From Stutzerimonas degradans (GTDB lineage Bacteria > Pseudomonadota > Gammaproteobacteria > Pseudomonadales > Pseudomonadaceae): 64,000 nucleotides of DNA. The stretch spans positions 62,001 to 126,000 of the forward strand of contig NZ_JAMOHV010000003.1 of the NCBI RefSeq assembly GCF_024448505.1, in the 5' to 3' direction. The position numbers were made by a program, and so were the translations under genes. Under the pieces are notes generated by a model. That model saw nothing but the letters and a program-made list of their open reading frames with translations. It was not told where the DNA came from and ran no database searches. This document shows, piece after piece, positions 1 through 7,690 of the stretch. Numbering within the stretch: the stretch's first letter is position 1; the number at the start of each line of letters is the position of its first letter.

Positions 1-232
<232 letters not shown>

Positions 233-254
233 TCATGCGACTGCTCCGGCTGAC

Positions 255-278
255 CTGGTGATTATTTGACCAGTGGTC
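255..278. promoter_or_regulatory. Candidate operator: CTGGT-N9-ACCAG overlapping GACCA-G-TGGTC
   Basis: A perfect 5-bp inverted repeat with a 9-bp AT-rich spacer (255-273) overlaps a second palindrome at 268-278. The TGGT/ACCA half-sites resemble operators bound by GntR-family regulators. It lies about 110 bp upstream of the deaminase start, so it may control that gene. The regulator is unknown and the assignment is an inference. Confidence 0.35.
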
Positions 279-321
279 TGAAGCCCAGCGCTGGCGGGCG
301 CCGGCGCGTTTGTTCCCAATG

Positions 322-330
322 TTATCAACA
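322..330 (+). promoter_or_regulatory. DnaA-box-like nonamer TTATCAACA
   Basis: The sequence TTATCAACA matches the DnaA box consensus TTATNCACA apart from one position. It lies in the non-coding gap, 205 bp from the perfect box at 535. A chance match is possible. Confidence 0.3.
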
Positions 331-534
331 GAGTTCTCCACCTCATCCGGGCATAACTTGCAGGGTCGGAGTGCCAGTAGATGGCAAAACGTCATCTCTC
401 GACTCATCAGTCAAAAAATGCGGCTATTCAAGGAGTTGGCGCGGTGTGCAGGGGCTATCGGAGGCTGTTGCTCAAAATCTGAGCAGTTTTGGCGAGGCCG
501 CGTGGCAGCGGCCTCGCGGGTCATCATGCAAAGG

Positions 535-543
535 TTATCCACA
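535..543 (+). promoter_or_regulatory. DnaA-box nonamer TTATCCACA
   Basis: This is a perfect TTATCCACA DnaA box just downstream of the YigZ-like stop codon. It shares orientation with the box at 322-330. Whether DnaA binds here is not shown by the sequence. Confidence 0.4.
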
Positions 544-578
544 GCGGCGTCCACAGTAATTGTGGGCAACCGCGAGGC

Positions 579-1169
579 TCAGTCGTCGAGCGTTTGCAGC
601 TGGCTGCGGCCGCGGCTGATATCGGCGAGCAGGCGTGCCAGCGGTTGCAGGCTGGCTGCCGGCAGGGCGATATCGAGGGTGGCGCCTTCGGCGTCGAAGC
701 GTTCGTCCTCCAGCAGCGCCTCGAAATCCGCCAGGCGGGATTTGACCAGCGCCAGTTCGGCGAAGCGGCAATGACAGCGGCAGCGCGAGCGCGACACCAG
801 TTCGCTGCGCTCGCCGGCCTGCAGGCACTTGGCCGTGGTGCCGCCGTAGGCGCGGGCCAGCCCGCCGGTGCCGAGCTTGATGCCGCCGAACCAGCGGATC
901 ACCACCACCACCACCCGGTCGAAGTCCTGTCCCTCGATGGCCGTCAGCATCGGTCGCCCGGCGGTACCACCGGGCTCGCCGTCGTCGCTGAAGCGGTACT
1001 GGTTGCCGATCTTCCAGGCCCAGCAGTTGTGCGTCGCGGTCGGATCGCTGACGGCCTGGATGAAGGCCTGCGCCTCATCGGCGGTCGAGATCGGTGCGGC
1101 CTTGGCGAGGAAGCGGCTCTTGCTGATGACTTCCAGCAATTCACAGGGCGCGCTGAGGGTGAAGGGCAT
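579..1169 (-). CDS. yigZ: IMPACT/YigZ family protein
   Basis: The 196-residue protein has the UPF0029/IMPACT N-terminal fold: the SKSRF stretch near the start, the conserved SDDGEPGGTAGRP loop and the RWFGGIKLGTGGLARAY segment. The C-terminal half looks like the usual alpha-beta DUF1949 domain. Family members are linked to ribosome or translation-stress functions, but the bacterial role is not settled. A longer frame reaches 1277, but the conserved protein begins at MPFTL, and TACAAT at 1207-1212 (minus strand) would make a suitable -10 element just upstream, so I chose 1169. No strong ribosome-binding site is visible. Confidence 0.85.
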   Translation of the reverse strand: MPFTLSAPCELLEVISKSRFLAKAAPISTADEAQAFIQAVSDPTATHNCWAWKIGNQYRFSDDGEPGGTAGRPMLTAIEGQDFDRVVVVVIRWFGGIKLGTGGLARAYGGTTAKCLQAGERSELVSRSRCRCHCRFAELALVKSRLADFEALLEDERFDAEGATLDIALPAASLQPLARLLADISRGRSQLQTLDD

Positions 1170-1363
1170 GGCGGATACGGCGCTGGGCGGCGAATGACGG
1201 GCGGCCATTGTAACGGCAGCGGCACGGCTGTGCTGCGCGGGCCGGGGAGACCGCCGGGCGCGCGGGCTGAACTTCAAGCGGCCCGCGGGCGCCCTAGCAG
1301 ATAGGTGCCGCCGCCGAGTTTGCGGCCGCGCCTTTCGCCGATGACCGAACGGAGGACATTGTC

Positions 1364-1693
1364 ATGCTCAATCCCCAGTACCAGTCATGCATCCAGGCCT
1401 GTTCCAGCTGTGCCCTGACGTGCGAAACCTGCGCGGCGTCGTGCCTGCGCGAAGACGACGTGAAGATGATGGCGCGCTGCATCCAGCTCGACCGCGATTG
1501 CGCCGACCTCTGCGCCGTCGCCGCGCTGCTGATGACCCGCGACAGCCCCTATGCGCAGCTCGCCTGTCGGCTGTGTGCGCAAGCCTGCCGCGACTGCGCG
1601 GAGGAATGCGCCAAGCACGCCCACGCGCATTGCCAGGAGTGTGCGCAGGCCTGCCGGCGCTGCGCCGAAGAGTGCGAACGCATGGCCGCCTGA
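1364..1693 (+). CDS. Cysteine-rich four-helix-bundle copper-binding protein (DUF326/Csp-like)
   Basis: This small cytosolic protein of 109 residues has about twenty cysteines spaced as CxxC, CxxxC and CxxxCxxC along predicted helices, for example CIQACSSCALTCETC and CRLCAQACRDC. This is the pattern of the DUF326 / copper-storage-protein (Csp) family, in which the cysteines line the core of a four-helix bundle and bind many Cu(I) ions. There is no signal peptide, so a cytosolic Csp3-like role is more likely than export. GGAGGACATTGTC before the ATG is a strong ribosome-binding site. It stands alone between two leftward genes. Copper binding is a family inference. Confidence 0.85.
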   Translation: MLNPQYQSCIQACSSCALTCETCAASCLREDDVKMMARCIQLDRDCADLCAVAALLMTRDSPYAQLACRLCAQACRDCAEECAKHAHAHCQECAQACRRCAEECERMAA

Positions 1694-1703
1694 CGGCCGC
1701 TCG

Positions 1704-3257
1704 TCAGGCCTCGGCGTCGCTGAGGGCGACGTCGTTGCGGCCGCTCTGCTTGACGCGGTACATCGCCTGGTCCGCCGCGCTCAGCAGGGCCTCGAACGTT
1801 TTGCCATGGGCGGGATACAGGGCGATGCCGATGCTGCAGGCGATCGTCTGCTCGCCCGCATCGGTGGCGATGGGCGCGCGGATCGCCTGCAGAAGCGACT
1901 GTCCGGCGCTCAGGGCGTGCTCCGGCTGCGTCACGTCGCGCAGCAGGACGACGAACTCGTCGCCGCCGTAGCGCGCCACCGTGTCGTAGGGACGGCTTGT
2001 GTGGAGCATGCGCTGGGCGACCGCCTGCAGCACCTGATCGCCGATCTCGTGACCAAGCTGGTCGTTGATCTCCTTGAAGTGGTCCAGGTCGATCACCATC
2101 AGCGCGAACGGCGTGCCGTGCCGCTGCTGGTAGGCACAGGCTTCGCTGAAGCGGGCGGCCAGCAGGTGGCGGTTGGGCAGGGCGGTAAGCGCGTCGTGGG
2201 TGGCGAGATAGGTAGAGCGCTCATGCTCGCGTGCACTGTGCTCGATACGCCGGAAATGGCTGACCAGCACCGTCGGCGTCAGCACCAGGGCGCCGGCGAG
2301 AATGGCCAGCAACGTCAGGGTTTCTCCGGTCAGCAGGTCGTCCAGATGCAGCTGGCGCTCGAATTGCAGCGTGGTGGGCTGCGACCTGCTGTCTAGCACG
2401 ACCTGCTCGCGCAGGCGCGGCAGCAGGGCGTCAAGCGCCCCGTGGTGCACCGGACCGCTGGCGAACAGCTGGCTGATGCCGCCCGCAGCGGCGTTCAGCG
2501 AAGCCTCGATGCGCAAACGTCGATCGGTGCTGGCGACGCGCGCGATGTCGCGCAGCGACTCAGTCTTGATCAGCAGCATGGCCACCATGCTGTTGCCGAA
2601 CAGGTTGGCACGGGTACTCGACGGGCTATCTACCGGCCGCTCGACCCGGCGCAGCAGGATGTAGGCGTCGCCGCCTTCGAACATCGAAAACACCGGCGAG
2701 GCGACCGAGCGCGGACGTTTGCGCGCCACCTGCAGCGCGTACGCCAGATGCCCCACGGTTTCCAGCCGGACGCCGTAGATGGATTGAGCCTGAGGGTGTG
2801 GCGGGTACATGAAGAGCACCGGCCAGGTCTCGTCCAGCGGCACGCGAACCGGTAGCGCATGCGCGGCCTGCAGGGGAAAGTCCTGCAACTGAAAGTCCTC
2901 GCGCCAGGTGCGGCGCAGCAGGTCGACGACGGCGTCCTGCTCGTCCAGCGCGACCCGGCTCGCCACTTCGAGCATGTAGATCTGCGGGTAGGCGGCGACC
3001 ACGGCCGAGGCATAGCGGGCGGCGGCCTCGCTGTCGTTCTGTTCGACGGCCTGGAGGAAGGCGGAGAAGCCGGCGAGCACCGCCTCGTTGGTGTCCAGGT
3101 GGTTGTGCACGCTGCTGGCGACGTTGTTCACCTGCTGGGCGAAGCGGATTTCCAAGCGCTGAAGCTCGCTCTTGAGCAGCAGGTGGGCCGAGAAGCCGAG
3201 CAACACGAACGACAGCAGGATGAAACCGGTAAAGGACCGCCGGCGCTTGGTCAGCAT
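1704..3257 (-). CDS. Membrane diguanylate cyclase with CHASE-like sensor domain
   Basis: The 517-residue protein has a transmembrane helix near residues 10-28, a periplasmic CHASE-like region to about residue 310, a second membrane helix and a C-terminal GGDEF domain. GGDEF is at 431-435, and an RxxD product-inhibition site (RPYD) sits five residues before it, so both catalysis of 2 GTP to c-di-GMP and feedback control look intact. There is no EAL domain. I chose the ATG at 3257 because GGAAGAG lies six bases upstream; the frame extends to 3317 without a better start. The CHASE ligand is unknown. Confidence 0.85.
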   Translation of the reverse strand: MLTKRRRSFTGFILLSFVLLGFSAHLLLKSELQRLEIRFAQQVNNVASSVHNHLDTNEAVLAGFSAFLQAVEQNDSEAAARYASAVVAAYPQIYMLEVASRVALDEQDAVVDLLRRTWREDFQLQDFPLQAAHALPVRVPLDETWPVLFMYPPHPQAQSIYGVRLETVGHLAYALQVARKRPRSVASPVFSMFEGGDAYILLRRVERPVDSPSSTRANLFGNSMVAMLLIKTESLRDIARVASTDRRLRIEASLNAAAGGISQLFASGPVHHGALDALLPRLREQVVLDSRSQPTTLQFERQLHLDDLLTGETLTLLAILAGALVLTPTVLVSHFRRIEHSAREHERSTYLATHDALTALPNRHLLAARFSEACAYQQRHGTPFALMVIDLDHFKEINDQLGHEIGDQVLQAVAQRMLHTSRPYDTVARYGGDEFVVLLRDVTQPEHALSAGQSLLQAIRAPIATDAGEQTIACSIGIALYPAHGKTFEALLSAADQAMYRVKQSGRNDVALSDAEA

Positions 3258-3492
3258 AGGCTCTTCCACATACAAGGCGGGCGTCCCGTTACCGACTGCA
3301 GGCATGCGCAGTGACATGGCTTGCCCCGCGCCGGCGCGGCGATTACTCGACGGGATATTGTCTGGATGTCAAAAAGCTAGCAAAGCGCCAGCAAAACGTC
3401 TACCGGGACGAGCGAGCGCCGCCACTGGGCTGGCGCGGCGGGGAGCCGCGGGGTGCGTGGCCGCAGCGCAGCGGCCGCTACACAGGAGCTGT

Positions 3493-3879
3493 CTATTGCT
3501 GCGCCGGCGTATCGCTGCTTCGGCAGGTGATTTCGGCGTAGGGCTGATCGGGCGAGTACTCGCCCGGCACGCGCTCGGTGCGCTGGGTGTTGGGAGCGAC
3601 ATTGAACACGGGCGAGGCCGAGGTGCTCGAGCGCGCTTCGGCGGGCACATGGAATTCGCAGGTGATCTGCCCCTCGGTGCGATTCATTACCTTCACCGCG
3701 CGCACGCCGAGCAATTCGCCCTCGATACCCTCGGAGCGGGCCGGCACGCCCATCGGGTTGATCTCAACATCCAGACCGTTGAGATGGGCGACGATCTCCG
3801 GCTGGGGTGTCTGCGCGCTGGCCCAGGGCGCGAAGGCCTGCGCGGCGCAGGCCAGGGCGACGAGAAGTTGCTTGCTCAT
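3493..3879 (-). CDS. Small periplasmic protein of unknown function
   Basis: The 128-residue product begins with a clear Sec signal peptide (hydrophobic to about residue 22, ASA-Q cleavage site). The mature part contains HLNGLDVEINPM, a central MNRTEGQITCEF strand and a second cysteine near the C-terminus (ITCRSS), so one disulphide is possible. Layout and length resemble small secreted Pseudomonas proteins that databases sometimes mislabel 3-phosphoglycerate kinase; I do not assign a function. AAAGGAGGT before the ATG is an almost ideal ribosome-binding site, which suggests strong translation. It is transcribed away from a hairpin repeat at 3895-3946. Confidence 0.75.
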   Translation of the reverse strand: MSKQLLVALACAAQAFAPWASAQTPQPEIVAHLNGLDVEINPMGVPARSEGIEGELLGVRAVKVMNRTEGQITCEFHVPAEARSSTSASPVFNVAPNTQRTERVPGEYSPDQPYAEITCRSSDTPAQQ

Positions 3880-3894
3880 GGAAACCTCCTTTGT

Positions 3895-3946
3895 GCACCT
3901 CTAAAAACTGCCTGCGTTGCCATCGCCGCGTTGAAAACAGAGGTGC
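3895..3946. repeat. Imperfect hairpin repeat, copy 1 (second copy at 28849)
   Basis: The arms GCACCTCT (3895-3902) and AGAGGTGC (3939-3946) pair perfectly around a core reading CTAAAAACTGCCTGCGTT. A diverged copy with the same core (CTAAAAAT-CCGCCTGCGTT) is at 28849-28901. Both lie just upstream of leftward genes. This looks like a dispersed Pseudomonas intergenic repeat. Confidence 0.5.
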
Positions 3947-4028
3947 CTCTACGTTCGGGTCCCCTTTAGAAGGGCCTGAGCGCCGTCGGTTCGATGAGCG
4001 GTGATCGCGAGCAGGCGAGCACCCTGGT

Positions 4029-4862
4029 TCAGTGCTTGCCGTGCTTGCGCAGACGCACGTAGAGGTCCTTGCCGCCGGTGGCGCTGCTGCCGCGCGACTC
4101 CAGCTCGAAACGCGACGGCTGGCCGGCGACCAGGTCGCTGAGTTTGCGGCAGCCGTACAGGCGCGGATCGAATGCCGGACGCAGCTTGCTGATGTTCTGC
4201 CCGAGCGTGCCGAGCTGAATCCAGTCGTCCTCCTCGGAAAGGTCGTCGAGCACCTTGGCGATGAAGTCCACCGGCACCTGCTGGCACTTGAGTGCCTCGG
4301 TCTTGCTGGCGCCGCGTGGCGTGCGGCTTTGCGCCTGCTCGACCTGCGCTGCAGCGGCGGCCAGCCGTTCCGGTGCGGCGACCTCGGTGGCGGCCTTCGG
4401 CGCATCGTCGCGCAGCAGTTCGGTGTAGATGAACTTGTCGCAGGCGGAGACGAACGGCGAGGGCGTCTTCTGTTCGCCGAAGCCGTAGACGGTCAGACCC
4501 TCTTCGCGAATCCGCGCGGCCAGGCGGGTGAAGTCGCTGTCGCTGGAAACCAGGCAGAAGCCGTCGAAGCGTCGAGTGTAGAGCAGGTCCATTGCGTCGA
4601 TGATCAGTGCGCTGTCGGTGGCGTTCTTGCCGGAGGTGTAGGCGAACTGCTGGATCGGCTGGATGGAGTGGTCGAGCAGCACCTTCTTCCAGCGGCCCAG
4701 GTTGGGTTTGGTCCAGTCGCCGTAGATGCGCCGGACGCTGGCGAGGCCGTATTTGGCGATCTCCTCGAACAGCGCCTCGACGATGGAAGCGGGCGCGTTG
4801 TCGGCATCGATCAGTACGGCCAGGTGTTTCTGCTTGTTCGAATTGCTGGGCTTGGCGGCCAT
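4029..4862 (-). CDS. NYN-domain RNase with C-terminal LOTUS/OST-HTH domain
   Basis: The 277-residue protein has an N-terminal NYN (PIN-like) nuclease domain, with acidic residues in AVLIDADNAP, the GKNATDSALIIDAMDLL stretch and SSDSDF, matching the metal-binding aspartates of the LabA/MARF1-type fold. After a linker (about 150-190) the C-terminal part QVPVDFIAKVLDDL...WIQLGTLGQNISKLRPAFDPRLYG is a typical OST-HTH/LOTUS RNA-binding domain. It probably acts on RNA in the cytosol; the target is unknown. It has no obvious operon partner. Confidence 0.85.
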   Translation of the reverse strand: MAAKPSNSNKQKHLAVLIDADNAPASIVEALFEEIAKYGLASVRRIYGDWTKPNLGRWKKVLLDHSIQPIQQFAYTSGKNATDSALIIDAMDLLYTRRFDGFCLVSSDSDFTRLAARIREEGLTVYGFGEQKTPSPFVSACDKFIYTELLRDDAPKAATEVAAPERLAAAAAQVEQAQSRTPRGASKTEALKCQQVPVDFIAKVLDDLSEEDDWIQLGTLGQNISKLRPAFDPRLYGCRKLSDLVAGQPSRFELESRGSSATGGKDLYVRLRKHGKH

Positions 4863-4981
4863 GTTGCGTCCCTGTCAGGAGAATGCTCCGACCATAACGC
4901 CGGCGTGCGGCCGCTGGCCATAGCGCCGTTGCCGCGTCGGCTCGGTTAGCATGCGCGCTTTCGTCTGCACGGGAAGCTCGC

Positions 4982-5686
4982 ATGGAACGCCGCGGTACGC
5001 TGAAAAGCTGGAATGATCTCAAGGGCTTCGGCTTCATTCGCCCGGAGCAGGGCGGCGAAGATGTGTTCGCGCACATCAGCGTGGTGCATGGCGAGCGCCG
5101 CCCGCTGGTGGGCGATCGGGTCCTCTATGTGCCGGGACGCGACACGCAGGGGCGGCTGCGTGCCGAGCATCTGCGACTGGATGCGCCGCTGGCGCTGGAC
5201 CAGCCGAAGATCCGCCAGCGCCCAGCTGGTGATTCGCGCCCGGCCAGGCCGCGCGCGCCGGCTCGCACGCCGCGCCAGGCTGGCTCCGGCGCCATCCGGC
5301 ATCTGCCGGCCAAGCTGCTGCTGTTCGCGCTGCTGTGCCTGCTGCCGCTGGTTGGCAGCCTGTACCGGCTCGGTTCGCCACTGCCCTTGCTGATCTATTT
5401 GTGCGCCAGCCTGCTGACCTTCCTGCTCTACTGGCGTGACAAGCACAGTGCGCTGAAGCAGCGCTGGCGCACGCCGGAAACCACCCTGCACCTGTTCGAA
5501 CTGGCCGGCGGCTGGCCGGGCGCGCTGCTCGCGCAGCAGGCGTTTCGCCACAAGACCCGCAAACCGAGCTATCAGGCGGCGTTCTGGCTGATCGTGGTGT
5601 TGCATCAGGCGCTGTGGATCGACCTGCTGTTCGTTGGCAGCGGCTTCACCCGCGAACGGCTGGACTGGCTGCTGCGTCTGCTCTGA
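4982..5686 (+). CDS. Cold-shock-domain protein fused to DUF1294 membrane domain
   Basis: Residues 1-65 form a cold-shock domain: GTLKSWNDLKGFGFIRPE and DVFAHISV carry the RNP1 and RNP2 nucleic-acid-binding motifs. After a basic, proline-rich linker come membrane helices ending in a DUF1294 domain (YWRDKHSALKQRWRTPE and the LAGGWPGALLAQQ..RHK stretch). The fusion is common in Pseudomonas and puts a nucleic-acid-binding domain on the inner membrane; its role is unknown. GGAAGCTCGC precedes the ATG. A bidirectional terminator follows. Confidence 0.88.
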   Translation: MERRGTLKSWNDLKGFGFIRPEQGGEDVFAHISVVHGERRPLVGDRVLYVPGRDTQGRLRAEHLRLDAPLALDQPKIRQRPAGDSRPARPRAPARTPRQAGSGAIRHLPAKLLLFALLCLLPLVGSLYRLGSPLPLLIYLCASLLTFLLYWRDKHSALKQRWRTPETTLHLFELAGGWPGALLAQQAFRHKTRKPSYQAAFWLIVVLHQALWIDLLFVGSGFTRERLDWLLRLL

Positions 5687-5693
5687 AACGCAA

Positions 5694-5715
5694 AAGCCCG
5701 GCGGGTGCCGGGCTT
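5694..5715. terminator. Hairpin terminator between convergent genes
   Basis: AAGCCCGGC and GCCGGGCTT form a 9-bp GC-rich stem with a 4-base loop directly after the cold-shock/DUF1294 stop and before the stop of the convergent yjdM gene. It has A residues on the left and T residues on the right, so it may serve both directions. Confidence 0.75.
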
Positions 5716-5735
5716 GGTTGTGGCGCGCGAGGGGG

Positions 5736-6080
5736 TCAGACCTTGCGGACGAACTCGGACTTGAGCTTCATCGCACCGATGCCGTCGATCTTGCAGTCGA
5801 TGTCGTGATCGCCGTCGCACAGGCGGATGTTCTTCACCTTGGTACCGACCTTGACCACCAGCGACGAGCCCTTGACCTTGAGGTCCTTGATCACGGTGAC
5901 GGTGTCGCCGTCCTGCAGGGTGTTGCCGACCGAATCCTTGATCACCTTGTCGCCGTCGCCGCTATCGGCTGCGCTGTCGGTGACGCTCCACTCGTGGGCG
6001 CACTCGGGGCAGACCAGCATCTGGCCGTCCTCGTAGGTGTATTCGGAGTTGCATTTGGGGCAGGGCGGCAGAGTGCTCAC
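5736..6080 (-). CDS. yjdM: YjdM/PhnA zinc-ribbon protein
   Basis: The 114-residue protein has an N-terminal zinc ribbon ([21 protein letters not shown]) and a C-terminal SH3-like domain ([27 protein letters not shown]). This is the full YjdM (formerly PhnA) family layout, about the usual length. Despite the historical alkylphosphonate label, a phosphonate role is not supported by family work I know of, and no phn genes are nearby. The start is GTG at 6078-6080 with GAGGAT upstream. Confidence 0.88.
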   Translation of the reverse strand: MSTLPPCPKCNSEYTYEDGQMLVCPECAHEWSVTDSAADSGDGDKVIKDSVGNTLQDGDTVTVIKDLKVKGSSLVVKVGTKVKNIRLCDGDHDIDCKIDGIGAMKLKSEFVRKV

Positions 6081-6179
6081 GGCAGATCCTCACGGGCTGA
6101 TGGCAGAAAGCCGCGCATTGTATAAGGTTTTGCCGGAGCGTGCGGCGAGCGGGCCAGCGGCCCGCTGCGGGGCGACGGT

Positions 6180-6683
6180 TTACTGCACCGCGGCGAGGCG
6201 CTCGTTGCCGGTGCGCAGGTCCTGATAGCGCTGCTCCAGTTCGCGGCGAATCTCGCGGCGCTGGTAGGCCTGGGCGAAGCGGCGGCGCTGCTCGGGCGTC
6301 TTCGGGTTCAGCGGCGGCACCGGCACCGGCTTGCCGTCCTCGCCGAGGGCGACCATCGTGAAGAAGCAGCTGTTGGTGTGCCGCACGGCCTTGCCGCGAA
6401 TGTCTTCGGTGACGACCTTGATGCCGATTTCCATCGACGTGGTGCCGGTGTAGTTCACCGAGGCGAGGAAGGTCACCAATTCGCCGACATGCACCGGCTG
6501 GCGAAACACCACCTGGTCCACCGACAGGGTCACCACGTACTGCCCGGCGTAGCGGCTGGCGCAGGCATAGGCCACTTCGTCGAGGTACTTGAGCAGCGTG
6601 CCGCCATGGACGTTGCCAGAGAAGTTGGCCTTATCCGGTGTCATCAGAACGGTCATGGTCAGTTCTGCATGTGCGTCTGGCAT
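6180..6683 (-). CDS. Acyl-CoA thioesterase (hot-dog fold)
   Basis: The 167-residue protein is a single hot-dog domain: NFSGNVHGGTLLKYLDEVAYACASRY carries the NxxGxxHGG..D pattern of the acyl-CoA hydrolase (BACH/YciA-like) group, followed by the strand QPVHVGELV and a basic, coiled C-terminal tail (KTPEQRRRFAQAYQRREIRREL). It should hydrolyse acyl-CoA to free acid and CoA in the cytosol; chain-length preference cannot be read from sequence. AGGAG lies upstream of the ATG. It is monocistronic. Confidence 0.85.
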   Translation of the reverse strand: MPDAHAELTMTVLMTPDKANFSGNVHGGTLLKYLDEVAYACASRYAGQYVVTLSVDQVVFRQPVHVGELVTFLASVNYTGTTSMEIGIKVVTEDIRGKAVRHTNSCFFTMVALGEDGKPVPVPPLNPKTPEQRRRFAQAYQRREIRRELEQRYQDLRTGNERLAAVQ

Positions 6684-7009
6684 GGGCTTGCGGCTCCTGG
6701 TGTTCTAGGGGGCTGCTACTTTAGTCGAACGCCGCCGTTCTGTGTGTGGCATTTTTGTATCGGTTTCATCTTTTTTTTCGATCGTCAATGCGGCGCAGGC
6801 GCGCAGCGTTGGAATCTGGCGAATCCGAGGGGGTAAGCGGCGCCTTTGCCGTGCCTGCACCGGCAATTTGTGAGCGCCGTCGCAAAAGTCCGGCGGCCGC
6901 GCTGCCAGCGAAGCGCTTTTGTTGATTTGTGCCGGGGTTGCGCGTGGGGCGCGCTTCTATAGTCGGACACCCCGCAACGCCCTTCGGCCCTCTCGGTAAC
7001 GGATGCCCC
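6684..7009. other. Intergenic region, 326 bp, between divergent genes
   Basis: The gap carries the promoters of the thioesterase (leftward) and the dihaem cytochrome (rightward). A TATAGT near 6958 is a reasonable -10 element for the cytochrome, but no good -35 is visible at the right distance. A T8 tract is at about 6771-6778. No gene or structured RNA was recognised. Confidence 0.5.
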
Positions 7010-7690
7010 ATGCGCCTTCTTGCACTCGTTCTGCTCAGCTGCCTTGCCACGTCCGCCCACGCCAGTGACGAGGCGATGAAACGCTTCAGCTACCTGATGG
7101 CTGACGATACGCGGCGAGAGCAGGCCTACACCGCGGGCCAGGAACGTGCGCTGTTCTGCAGCTACTGCCACGGCGAGACGGGCAACAGCAAGCGCGCGCA
7201 CATTCCCAACCTGGCGGCGCAGAATCCGCTGTACCTGTTCCAGGCGTTCGAGAAGTTCGCCAGCGGCCAGCGCACCGACTTCGTCATGTCCAAGCTGGCG
7301 GAGAACCTGACGCTGGAAGATCGCGTCAACGTTGCGGTGTACTTCAGCCAGCAGAAGGTCAACCCGCCGACTGCCGCCGCCAACGAACCGCTGCGCGCAC
7401 GCGGCGAGGCGCTGTTCAAGACCACCTGCACTGGCTGCCACGGCGTGCATGCCGAGGGCATGGAAACCATGCCGCGGCTGGCCGGCCAGCCTGACGAGTA
7501 TCTGCGCAAGGCGCTGACGCGCTTTCGCGACAACGATCCCAGCCGCGCCGGTTCGGTGATGATGCCGATCGCCGGCAAGTTGTCACCGGCCGATATCGGC
7601 GCGCTCGCCGCCTACCTGTCGCAGCTGCAGCTCAAGCCGGCCGAGGAGCTGGCCGCGGCCGCGCGCCTGCGCGAGATCGCCGCTCACTGA
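7010..7690 (+). CDS. Periplasmic dihaem cytochrome c (c4-like)
   Basis: The 226-residue precursor has a signal peptide (cleaved after about HAS, residue 19) and two c-type haem sites, CSYCH at 50-54 and CTGCH at 140-144, each followed by a small cytochrome domain. Methionines in both halves are candidate axial ligands. The duplicated layout matches cytochrome c4-type electron carriers, which feed terminal oxidases. The frame extends to 6929, but the signal peptide fixes the start at the ATG of 7010. The stop overlaps the convergent codA stop by 7 bp. Confidence 0.85.
   Translation: MRLLALVLLSCLATSAHASDEAMKRFSYLMADDTRREQAYTAGQERALFCSYCHGETGNSKRAHIPNLAAQNPLYLFQAFEKFASGQRTDFVMSKLAENLTLEDRVNVAVYFSQQKVNPPTAAANEPLRARGEALFKTTCTGCHGVHAEGMETMPRLAGQPDEYLRKALTRFRDNDPSRAGSVMMPIAGKLSPADIGALAAYLSQLQLKPAEELAAAARLREIAAH

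Noticed and set aside
489-1304. Plus-strand frame containing a run of six histidines, looking like a metal-binding protein
   Set aside because: The His run is the reverse complement of a valine-rich strand (VVVVVIRW) in the YigZ-like protein.
5736-6080. Phosphonate-metabolism role suggested by the PhnA label
   Set aside because: No other phn genes are present, and the label is historical.
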